Shown here piece by piece: positions 33,150-40,115 of a stretch of DNA of 43,007 nucleotides; the first letter of the stretch is position 1; each line of letters opens with the position of its first letter. The DNA lies in the NCBI GenBank assembly GCA_905479815.1, contig CAJQOA010000098.1, positions 1 to 43,007 on the forward strand, in the 5' to 3' direction. Source of the stretch: an uncultured Psychroserpens sp. Its GTDB lineage: Bacteria; Bacteroidota; Bacteroidia; Flavobacteriales; Flavobacteriaceae. Both the position numbers and the translations under genes were made by a program. Below the pieces are notes generated by a model. It did no database searches. It saw only the letters and a list, made by a program, of their open reading frames with translations, and was not told the origin of the DNA.

Positions 33150-34404
33150 TGTCTTTTGTTGCTTCGAGTTGAAACACTTTTTTTATGAGTTCTAGGCTAT
33201 CGTCTGTAGAAACATCATCGCCTTTTAAATGATGTGCAAAATGATTGGTGATTTTTTGGATGATTTTACTACTTATCAATTCGGCTTGTGCTTCATTGAA
33301 ATCACTCATCTTTTTGCGTTGTGTATCTAATTCTGCAGTAGCAAAATCAGTTAACTTATGTTTTAATGCTTTAATTGTTGGTGCAAACTTTCGTGTTGCT
33401 AACCACGCATTGAATTCGGTTTTGATATCTTCGATAATGCTTTCTGCAACAGGAATATGTTTTTTTCTGCGTTCTAAAGTTTCATCTGTAATTTGAGATA
33501 AATCATCTAAATGAACTAACGTTACATTGTCTAATTCGGTAACGTTTTCGTTCACGTTCTTCGGAATGGAAAGATCTAAAATTAATAAAGGCTTCGTCGT
33601 TTGTATGCAATGCTTATCTACCGTTGGGTTTTGGGCTCCTGTGGCAACGACTAAAATATCAGACGTATTAATTTCTTCTTGAAGTTGAGAATAATCCTTA
33701 ACCAATAAATTGAACTTACCTGCAATAGCTTCGGCTTTGTTTTTGGTTCTATTGATTAATGTGATATGTGGATTCTTAGTATGCTTTACTAAATTTTCAC
33801 ACGTATTTCTACCAATTTTACCTGTTCCAAAAAGTAAAATATTTTTTTCTGTAATGTTATCAATCGACTTCATGATATATTGAACAGAAGCAAATGATAC
33901 AGATGTTGCACCTGAAGAGATTTCAGTTTCAGTCTTAATTCGTTTTGACGCTTGAATCACAGAATTAACCAATCGTTCTAAAAAAGGATTGAATAGTTGA
34001 TGCTTTCTAGATAGTCTTGCACTTACTTTTAACTGACTAATAATTTCAAAATCTCCAAGAATCTGGCTATCTAAACCAGAACCTACACGAAACATATGAG
34101 AAATAGCATCTCTATTTTTATAAACGTAAGCCACTTTTTGAAACTCCTCAACAGTCCCTTTTGTGTTGTCACACAATAATTGGATGAGTTGAAATGGGTG
34201 TTCTGCGAAACCGTAGATTTCGGTTCTATTACATGTAGATGTAAGTATTAAGCTTTCAATACCATTTTGTTTGGCTTGCTCTAATACAGCAATCTTTGAA
34301 TTTTCATCCAAACTAAAATGACCACGAATTTCGGCATCTGCTTTTTTATAGCTTAGCCCAATTGCGTAAAATGTTGTGCCTCTCGACATGTTGTAGTGCT
34401 CCAT
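33142..34404 (-). CDS. hemA: Glutamyl-tRNA reductase
   Basis: 420 residues. The catalytic cysteine is in LTSTCNRTEIYGF. The substrate-domain signature GSGLDSQILGDFEIISQLK, NADPH-binding segment NILLFGTGKIGRNTCENLVKH and a C-terminal helical dimerisation region are present. It reduces glutamyl-tRNA to glutamate-1-semialdehyde, the committed step of the C5 pathway. The partner hemL is not in this window. Two ATGs (34404 and 34389) are possible starts. It is first in the - strand haem operon, and the promoter region contains a perfect 18-bp palindrome, so this is the natural control point of the pathway. Confidence 0.96.
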   Translation of the reverse strand: MEHYNMSRGTTFYAIGLSYKKADAEIRGHFSLDENSKIAVLEQAKQNGIESLILTSTCNRTEIYGFAEHPFQLIQLLCDNTKGTVEEFQKVAYVYKNRDAISHMFRVGSGLDSQILGDFEIISQLKVSARLSRKHQLFNPFLERLVNSVIQASKRIKTETEISSGATSVSFASVQYIMKSIDNITEKNILLFGTGKIGRNTCENLVKHTKNPHITLINRTKNKAEAIAGKFNLLVKDYSQLQEEINTSDILVVATGAQNPTVDKHCIQTTKPLLILDLSIPKNVNENVTELDNVTLVHLDDLSQITDETLERRKKHIPVAESIIEDIKTEFNAWLATRKFAPTIKALKHKLTDFATAELDTQRKKMSDFNEAQAELISSKIIQKITNHFAHHLKGDDVSTDDSLELIKKVFQLEATKDNV

Positions 34405-34416
34405 ACCTGATTTGGA

Positions 34417-34434
34417 AAGTTATCCGGATAACTT
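34417..34434. promoter_or_regulatory. 18-bp perfect palindrome at the hemA transcription start
   Basis: AAGTTATCCGGATAACTT is fully self-complementary. It lies 13-30 nt before the hemA ATG and 6 nt downstream of the TACTTTTG box, i.e. over the expected transcription start. A dimeric repressor operator is the simplest reading. Confidence 0.6.
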
Positions 34435-34440
34435 CGAAAG

Positions 34441-34448
34441 CAAAAGTA
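34441..34448 (-). promoter_or_regulatory. -7 promoter box of hemA operon
   Basis: TACTTTTG on the - strand matches TAnnTTTG, 36 nt upstream of the hemA ATG. A weak GTTG lies about 21 nt upstream as a possible -33 element. Confidence 0.55.
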
Positions 34449-34542
34449 AAAATAGCAACCGATAAAAAACAACGCTAGAAGAACTTTAAGTATCGTTTGT
34501 GGTTTTTTACGATTATAAGTTCTTAAAACATGATAAAAGTCA

Positions 34543-34550
34543 TATTTTTG
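34543..34550 (+). promoter_or_regulatory. -7-like promoter box of the AraC-family gene
   Basis: TATTTTTG matches TAnnTTTG and lies 63 nt upstream of the AraC ATG. No clear -33 box is seen. Confidence 0.4.
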
Positions 34551-34613
34551 CAGTCATATCAACGCTTTAAATCATATTAGTTTAGAACGAATCTAAATAA
34601 GCATAAAAAATTT

Positions 34614-35507
34614 ATGGATTTTTCAGACTCAAAAAATATCGCTAGAGGTTCATTCAGTGAGACAGAATTGGATGACGGATTTTTCGTACTCACCTATCAA
34701 AACGAAGAGGATGCTACGCAAACAGTTCAACGTGAGATTGATAGCAGTTTTATTCAATTCCATTTTTGTATCAAAGGTTCCAGTGAATTTATCTTTAATA
34801 ATGGCAACTATAGATTAAAAATTGAAGAGGAGAATTCTTTACTCTTGTACAACCCACAACGTGACTTACCTATACATCTAGAGGTGCATTCTAAATCTTG
34901 GTTGGTGACTGTTTTGGTTTCTATAAAGAAATTTCATGGTCTCTTTTCACAAGAAGCAGATTACATCACGTTTTTAAGTGTCGATAATAAAGACAAGAAA
35001 TATTATAAGGATGGTAAAATTTCGCCTTCTATGGCCATTGCACTTAATCAGATTATAAATTTTAATTTAAACTCGTCTATTAAAACGCTCTATTTTAAAG
35101 GTAAAGCCTTAGAGTTACTGAGCTTGTACTTTAATAGAAGTGAAGATGCAGATATTGAACAATGTCCGTTTTTAGTGGATGAAACCAACGTCATCAAAAT
35201 AAGAAAAGCCAAAGATATTATAATTGCTCGTATGGCAGAGCCACCAACTTTGCAAGAACTTAGTGAGGAAATAGGTCTCAGTCTTAAAAAACTTAAAGAA
35301 GGCTTTAAACAAATTTATGGCGATACTGTTTTTAGTTTCTTATTTGACTACAAAATGGAAGTTGCTCGTAAACTCCTCGAAGCTGGAGATCATAATGTCA
35401 ACGAGGTTGGACTTAAGGTTGGTTACAGTACATCGAGCCATTTTATTTCAGCATTTAAAAAGAAATATGGGACCACGCCAAAAAAATATTTGATGGCTTT
35501 GGGTTAA
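34614..35507 (+). CDS. AraC/XylS-family transcriptional regulator
   Basis: 297 residues. The C-terminal 100 residues form the double helix-turn-helix DNA-binding domain: PPTLQELSEEIGLSLKKLKEGFKQIYG for the first and VNEVGLKVGYSTSSHFISAFKKKYGTTPKKY for the second. The N-terminal 190 residues are a ligand-sensing region with cupin-like character (FIQFHFCIKGSSEFIFNNGNYRLKI). The overall layout resembles the PchR branch that senses siderophores. It is transcribed divergently from hemA across about 210 bp, so control of hemA or of iron/haem metabolism is a reasonable inference but is not shown by the sequence. Confidence 0.9.
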   Translation: MDFSDSKNIARGSFSETELDDGFFVLTYQNEEDATQTVQREIDSSFIQFHFCIKGSSEFIFNNGNYRLKIEEENSLLLYNPQRDLPIHLEVHSKSWLVTVLVSIKKFHGLFSQEADYITFLSVDNKDKKYYKDGKISPSMAIALNQIINFNLNSSIKTLYFKGKALELLSLYFNRSEDADIEQCPFLVDETNVIKIRKAKDIIIARMAEPPTLQELSEEIGLSLKKLKEGFKQIYGDTVFSFLFDYKMEVARKLLEAGDHNVNEVGLKVGYSTSSHFISAFKKKYGTTPKKYLMALG

Positions 35508-35555
35508 AAGAATATTAACAACAATTAATTGAATACACAATTGCAAATACTGTCG

Positions 35556-35563
35556 TATTTTTG
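35556..35563 (+). promoter_or_regulatory. -7-like promoter box before the 199-aa gene
   Basis: TATTTTTG matches TAnnTTTG, 17 nt upstream of the ATG at 35581, giving a very short leader. Confidence 0.45.
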
Positions 35564-35580
35564 CAAAAACAAAACACACA

Positions 35581-36180
35581 ATGAAGAATATTATAACGTT
35601 ATTAATCGCACTATTAATTTCAGTATCAAGCTTTGCGCAATCACATAAAGATGAGGTGTCTAAAAACGCTCAAACCTATTATGATTATATGACTGCTCAA
35701 AATTTTGATGGTGTTTTAGATTATATGTATCCAAAAGTTTTTGAAATGGCGCCAAGAGCTCAAATGAAAGCAGGTATGGAGCAAATGTTTAATTCTCCAG
35801 ATATGAAGATTGAATTTATCTCAAATGAGGTATCTAAAGTCAGTGATAAAAAAGAAGTAGAAGGTGTAACGTATGCAGCTGTTTTTTATAATAGTAAAAT
35901 GAAAATGACGTTTTTATCTGAAAAAAATAAATCTGCAGAAGATCAAAAAGCATTCTTAGACTTTATGAAAATAACTATGGATAGTCAATTTGGTGAAAAT
36001 AATGTGATAGCAGATCAAACCGAGATGTCATTGGTGATTAATATGGATGCTAATATGTTTGCCATTAAAGATCCACAATATGATGGCTGGAAATTTATAG
36101 CAAATGATGATGCCATGAAACAATTGGTAGATTCAATTGTTCCAGAAAGTGTAAGAACAGCGTTGTTAAAACAAAACTAA
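35581..36180 (+). CDS. Exported protein of unknown function
   Basis: 199 residues with signal peptide MKNIITLLIALLISVSSFAQ. The mature part opens with a helical segment (VSKNAQTYYDYMTAQNFDGVLDYMYPKVFEMAPRAQMKAGMEQMF), followed by alternating strands. This is suggestive of an NTF2/SnoaL-like alpha+beta fold, but no family is claimed. There are no cysteines at the expected lipobox, so it is predicted periplasmic or secreted. It has its own TATTTTTG promoter box and lies between the AraC regulator and hemH on the same strand. Confidence 0.75.
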   Translation: MKNIITLLIALLISVSSFAQSHKDEVSKNAQTYYDYMTAQNFDGVLDYMYPKVFEMAPRAQMKAGMEQMFNSPDMKIEFISNEVSKVSDKKEVEGVTYAAVFYNSKMKMTFLSEKNKSAEDQKAFLDFMKITMDSQFGENNVIADQTEMSLVINMDANMFAIKDPQYDGWKFIANDDAMKQLVDSIVPESVRTALLKQN

Positions 36181-36278
36181 TCGTGTTATGAAACGAGCGT
36201 GTAAAAGCATTATCATCTAAGAGAATGATTAATTGCGAACAGCATGTGACAGTCAAAAACAATAAATATAAACACATG

Positions 36279-36839
36279 AAAAAATATCTTTTAATCATAT
36301 TCGTTGTAGGTTGTGCTTTAAATTTAAATGCTCAAGATGCGACTGTTGAGAAATCAATCTTTGGGATCCAAACTGGTTTTTTAGGCGTTTGGGTTCATAA
36401 CGAATCTCGACTTTCAAATGCTATTGCCTTAAGATCTGAATTAGGATTGGATGCAGGAATTTCTGGAGGTGATCTTTATGAAAATACGTCTACTTTTTTT
36501 GCGTCAGTGATTACATTAGAACCACGTTGGTATTATAATTTAGAAAAACGTAAAGCAAAATCTAGGCGTATAGATGGTAATAGCGGAAATTTTATCTCAA
36601 TTAAAACAAGCTACCATCCAGATTGGATTACAATTAATCTTCCAGATAATGTGATTTTTTTAAGTGATGTTTCAATAGTCCCAACGTGGGGAATAAGACG
36701 AAACATTGGGAAGCATTTTAATTACGAAACGGCTATTGGTGTTGGTTATATTCATGTGTTTGAAAAAGATAATGTCACAGTATTGAATGAGCCAGATGTA
36801 GCAGTCAATTTACATCTTAGAATAGGTTATAGATTTTAG
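36279..36839 (+). CDS. Exported protein, probable small outer-membrane beta-barrel
   Basis: 186 residues from the ATG at 36279, which begins signal peptide MKKYLLIIFVVGCALNLNAQ. The ORF-track start 18 codons upstream would put a long polar stretch in front of it and is rejected. The mature protein has alternating amphipathic strands (FGIQTGFLGVWVHNESRLSNAIALRSELGLDAGI, VITLEPRWYYNLEKR, HFNYETAIGVGYIHVF) and ends LHLRIGYRF with a terminal aromatic residue, as outer-membrane barrels do. The family was not recognised. It ends 40 nt before hemH. Confidence 0.72.
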   Translation, partial: KKYLLIIFVVGCALNLNAQDATVEKSIFGIQTGFLGVWVHNESRLSNAIALRSELGLDAGISGGDLYENTSTFFASVITLEPRWYYNLEKRKAKSRRIDGNSGNFISIKTSYHPDWITINLPDNVIFLSDVSIVPTWGIRRNIGKHFNYETAIGVGYIHVFEKDNVTVLNEPDVAVNLHLRIGYRF

Positions 36840-36879
36840 ATTAAAAAATTTTAATTGCTAGTTGAAAAGAAAAATAAAT

Positions 36880-37923
36880 ATGAAAGGAGTTTTACTTGTT
36901 AATTTAGGGTCACCAGATAGTCCAGAGCCTAAAGACGTTAAAAAATATTTAGGCGAGTTTTTAATGGATGAGCGTGTGATTGATGTGCCTTTATGGGCAA
37001 GAACGTTACTTGTAAAAGGTATTGTTTTAAATACGCGTCCAAAACAATCGGCAAAGGCTTACAAAAAAATATGGTGGGATGAAGGGTCTCCTTTAATTGT
37101 ATTGTCTGAGCGTTTACAAGACGGTATCCAAAAAGAAACGACCGTTCCTGTTGCTTTAGGAATGCGTTATGGGAGTATGACCATGAAAAAAGGACTTCAA
37201 GAATTAGTCGATAAAGGCGTGGATGATATTTTTCTCATTCCGTTGTATCCGCAGTTTGCCATGGCAACTACCGAGACTATTTTAGTATTAGCAGAAGAGC
37301 TTAGAGCAGCACATTTTCCGCAGGTAAAAATAACAGACTTAAAACCATTTTATAACCATCCAAAGTATATTGAAGTGCTTTCAAACTCTATCGCTAAGCA
37401 TTTAGAAGGTAAAGATTACGAGCATTTATTATTCTCATACCATGGTGTTCCAGAGCGTCATATTAGAAAAAGTGATATTACAAATTCGCACTGTAAACCT
37501 AATGATAAGGAGAATTGTGTGTGTTGTAAAACACCGTCACCAGCACACGAATTTTGCTACAAACACCAATGTAAAGAAGTCACAAGATTGGTTGGTGAAA
37601 AACTAAATATGACAGAAGGTACGTTCTCAACATCCTTCCAATCACGTTTAGGTTTTGATCCATGGTTGCAACCCTATACAGATCGTACCATCGAGCGTAT
37701 GGGTAAAGAAGGCACCAAAAAAATGGCCATCGTTACACCAGCATTTGTGAGTGATTGTTTAGAAACGTTAGAGGAAATTGCTATGGAAGGTGAAGAAATT
37801 TTCCATGAAATGGGAGGTGAAGATTTCACAACTATTCCATGTTTAAATGATGATGCAGAATTTGTAGACATACTATCGCAATGGATTAACGATTGGGCAA
37901 AAGCTGAAACCGTTACTGCATAA
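36880..37923 (+). CDS. hemH: Ferrochelatase
   Basis: 347 residues from MKGVLLVNLGSPDSP; the ORF track adds six codons from a TTG, but the ATG at 36880 gives the family-typical N-terminus. The catalytic histidine is H188 in SYHGVPERHI, and the conserved acidic helix is FVSDCLETLEEIAMEG. The enzyme inserts Fe2+ into protoporphyrin IX (or into coproporphyrin III in the Gram-positive route; HemF here supports the protoporphyrin route). An unusual six-cysteine cluster lies right after the active-site loop (C205, C213, C215, C216, C226, C231), a possible metal or Fe-S site. It overlaps the MATE gene by one base (TAATG). Confidence 0.96.
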   Translation: MKGVLLVNLGSPDSPEPKDVKKYLGEFLMDERVIDVPLWARTLLVKGIVLNTRPKQSAKAYKKIWWDEGSPLIVLSERLQDGIQKETTVPVALGMRYGSMTMKKGLQELVDKGVDDIFLIPLYPQFAMATTETILVLAEELRAAHFPQVKITDLKPFYNHPKYIEVLSNSIAKHLEGKDYEHLLFSYHGVPERHIRKSDITNSHCKPNDKENCVCCKTPSPAHEFCYKHQCKEVTRLVGEKLNMTEGTFSTSFQSRLGFDPWLQPYTDRTIERMGKEGTKKMAIVTPAFVSDCLETLEEIAMEGEEIFHEMGGEDFTTIPCLNDDAEFVDILSQWINDWAKAETVTA

Positions 37924-39275
37924 TGGCAAAAACATCCTCTAAAGATTTAGGAACGCAACCCATTGGTAAGTTGCTTATCAAGCAAGCGGTTCCTGCATCT
38001 ATAGGGATTTTAGTGATGTCGCTCAATATTTTGGTGGATACTATTTTCGTCGGAAATTGGATTGGTTCAACTGCCATCGCTGCCATAAATGTTGTGCTTC
38101 CAGTATCCTTTTTTATTGCTGCCTTAGGAATGGCAATTGGTGTTGGAGGATCTTCTATTATTTCTCGAGCATTGGGTGCAGATAACAAATCAAAAGCATT
38201 AAAAGTATTTGGAAATCAAGTGACACTTACATTTCTATTTACAATTTCATTTGCAGTTTCTGGGCTTTACTTTGTAGATACATTGATTCCTGCATTTGGA
38301 GGTAAAGGAAATATTTTTGATCCTGCAAAAACCTATTATGAAATCATCCTTTATGGTGTTCCTGTATTAGGGTTCGTCATGATGGGAAATACGGTTATTA
38401 GAGCAGAAGGGAGCCCTAAATTTGCTATGTATGCGATGTTAATTCCGTCAGTAGGTAATTTGGTTTTCGATTACATTTTTATCAATCTCATGGATTTTGG
38501 AATGGCAGGAGCAGCTTGGGCATCTACAGGATCTTATATTGTGTCATTCCTGTTTATTCTATGGTATTTTTTATCTAAAAATTCTGAATTAAAAATTAAT
38601 CTATCTCACTTTAAATTAGAGAAAACAATCATTTCAGAAATAGGGTCTCTTGGCTTCGTGACCTTGGCAAGACAAGCTGTGGTGAGTGTAACGTTCTTAT
38701 TGGTTAATAATGCTTTGTATGATTTTGGAGGAGAAACCTCAGTCACTGCATATGCTATAGTTGGTCGATTAAGTATGTTCGCCTTGTTTCCTATTTACGG
38801 GATTACCCAAGGATTTATTCCTATTGCAGGTTATAATTTTGGAGCAGATCAATATGATCGTGTAAAAGACGTCATTTTTACAGCTATAAAGTATGCAACC
38901 GTTATGGCAGCCATTGTGTTTATTTCATTAATGATTTTCCCAGAAGTGATTACCAAATGGTTTACTACAGATGTTGCTGTTGTAAATGTCACGCCAACTA
39001 ATATGCGTTGGGCTTTTGCTGCTGTGCCAATTTTAGCATTACAACTTATTGGTGCTGCTTATTTTCAGGCCGTTGGTAAAGCATTGCCAGCTTTAATATT
39101 AACCTTGACTAGACAAGCTATTTTCTTTATTCCGTTGATGTATATTATGCCTCTTTATTTTGGAGAATTAGGGATTTGGATGTCGTTTCCTATTTCAGAT
39201 GTGTTGTCAACCATCGTCACTGCTTTCTTTTTAAGACGTGAGATTAGGTTAAAATTGAATACCACTACTGCATAA
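37923..39275 (+). CDS. MATE-family efflux transporter
   Basis: 450 residues with about twelve hydrophobic segments in two repeats. Characteristic features are the opening GKLLIKQAVPASIGILVMSLNILVDTIFVGNWIG, then GNTVIRAEGSPKFAMYAMLIPSVGNLVFDYIFI, and in the second half YGITQGFIPIAGYNFGADQYDRV. MATE proteins export organic cations or drugs in exchange for Na+ or H+. It starts inside the hemH stop codon (TAATG), so it is translationally coupled; a role in porphyrin or haem export is only a guess from this coupling. Confidence 0.92.
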   Translation: MAKTSSKDLGTQPIGKLLIKQAVPASIGILVMSLNILVDTIFVGNWIGSTAIAAINVVLPVSFFIAALGMAIGVGGSSIISRALGADNKSKALKVFGNQVTLTFLFTISFAVSGLYFVDTLIPAFGGKGNIFDPAKTYYEIILYGVPVLGFVMMGNTVIRAEGSPKFAMYAMLIPSVGNLVFDYIFINLMDFGMAGAAWASTGSYIVSFLFILWYFLSKNSELKINLSHFKLEKTIISEIGSLGFVTLARQAVVSVTFLLVNNALYDFGGETSVTAYAIVGRLSMFALFPIYGITQGFIPIAGYNFGADQYDRVKDVIFTAIKYATVMAAIVFISLMIFPEVITKWFTTDVAVVNVTPTNMRWAFAAVPILALQLIGAAYFQAVGKALPALILTLTRQAIFFIPLMYIMPLYFGELGIWMSFPISDVLSTIVTAFFLRREIRLKLNTTTA

Positions 39276-39281
39276 TATTTT

Positions 39282-39395
39282 TTTATGCTTATTTTTAAGG
39301 GATCAATAAAACCAACCAACACAATGAGACTTTTTACCACGCTTTTATGCCTTTTTCTCTTCGGAAATGTAACAACTTTAGATGCTCAATCTTTT
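39282..39395 (+). repeat. Direct repeat copy 1: leader and signal-peptide sequence
   Basis: Bases 39315-39395 are identical over all 81 bp to 40035-40115. A further 33 bp upstream (tttatgcttatttttaa...) is similar with a one-base indel. The copy contains the start codon and first 24 codons of the propeller gene that begins at 40044. Confidence 0.92.
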
Positions 39396-39398
39396 TAA
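39324..39398 (+). pseudogene. Truncated 5' copy of the downstream propeller gene (signal peptide only)
   Basis: The mini-ORF reads MRLFTTLLCLFLFGNVTTLDAQSF then TAA. All 24 residues are identical to the N-terminus of the gene at 40044, including synonymous positions. The stop arises where the copy ends. It could still be translated as a free signal peptide, and it ends 7 nt before the next ATG, but is best called a remnant created by insertion or duplication. Confidence 0.75.
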
Positions 39399-39405
39399 GT
39401 AGTAA

Positions 39406-39900
39406 ATGAAAAAAAATATTAAATTATTAATAAATACATTAATAGTTCTATGCTGTTTTGGAACCTTTGTTTATTTTACAATTAGTGCAAATTATAAAAA
39501 TGGTAAAGAGATAACTAAATCGTTTCAAGATAAATTACAAGCTTCACAGTACTATTTTATTGGGATTGTTGAAAGTGTTCAAGAAATTGAAAGAGAGGGA
39601 GGATTTTTATGTATGAAGTTAGTAGAATTTAATAATGATTTTGATACACTTTTGTTTGACGATATAGTTGTTTCACAAGTAGACGAATCGGGGCACATAA
39701 AGCACATTGGATCAATAATTTTCACAAAATTAGATAGTAATGAAGTAATTCATGTCCAGTTTGGAGATGTAATTCAGTATAACGTTGATAATAACTTAAA
39801 ATATGAAGTGTATAGAAATAACGAATTGATTGCAAAGTTTGATGCTACCATTGGTAAAAGTAATTTCGAAAATAAACTTTTAGATTTTGAATGCTTCTGA
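39406..39900 (+). CDS. Unknown membrane-anchored or exported protein between direct repeats
   Basis: 164 residues, family not recognised. The N-terminus MKKNIKLLINTLIVLCCFGTFVYFTISANY is a single hydrophobic segment, either a signal anchor or a poorly cleavable signal peptide. The rest is a small soluble domain rich in beta strands (YYFIGIVESVQEIEREGGFLCMKLVEF, NEVIHVQFGDVIQYNVDNNLKYEVYRN). It is the only gene in the 720-bp segment bounded by the 81-bp direct repeats. It starts 7 nt after the truncated signal-peptide ORF, so it probably uses the duplicated leader as its promoter and translation-start region. Confidence 0.65.
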   Translation: MKKNIKLLINTLIVLCCFGTFVYFTISANYKNGKEITKSFQDKLQASQYYFIGIVESVQEIEREGGFLCMKLVEFNNDFDTLLFDDIVVSQVDESGHIKHIGSIIFTKLDSNEVIHVQFGDVIQYNVDNNLKYEVYRNNELIAKFDATIGKSNFENKLLDFECF

Positions 39901-40001
39901 TGGCTTTCTTTGCCTTGTATTGTTTTGAAAAACTTGACATTTTTTTAATTACATATGAAACCCTAATAACGATAGCTAGCTTTTAAGAACAAATAATCTT
40001 T

Positions 40002-40115
40002 TTATGCTTATTTTTAGTGCACGTAATAATAACCACCAACACAATGAGACTTTTTACCACGCTTTTATGCCTTTTTCTCTTCGGAAATGTAACAACTTTA
40101 GATGCTCAATCTTTT
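40002..40115 (+). repeat. Direct repeat copy 2: leader and 5' end of the propeller gene
   Basis: Intact counterpart of 39282-39395, offset by exactly 720 bp across the 81-bp perfect core (40035-40115). It continues into the open reading frame of the propeller gene. Confidence 0.92.

Noticed and set aside
39282-40115. Intact insertion sequence bounded by the 81-bp repeats
   Set aside because: No transposase is encoded, and the repeats contain the coding 5' end of a resident gene rather than transposon ends; the duplication is reported as a finding instead.
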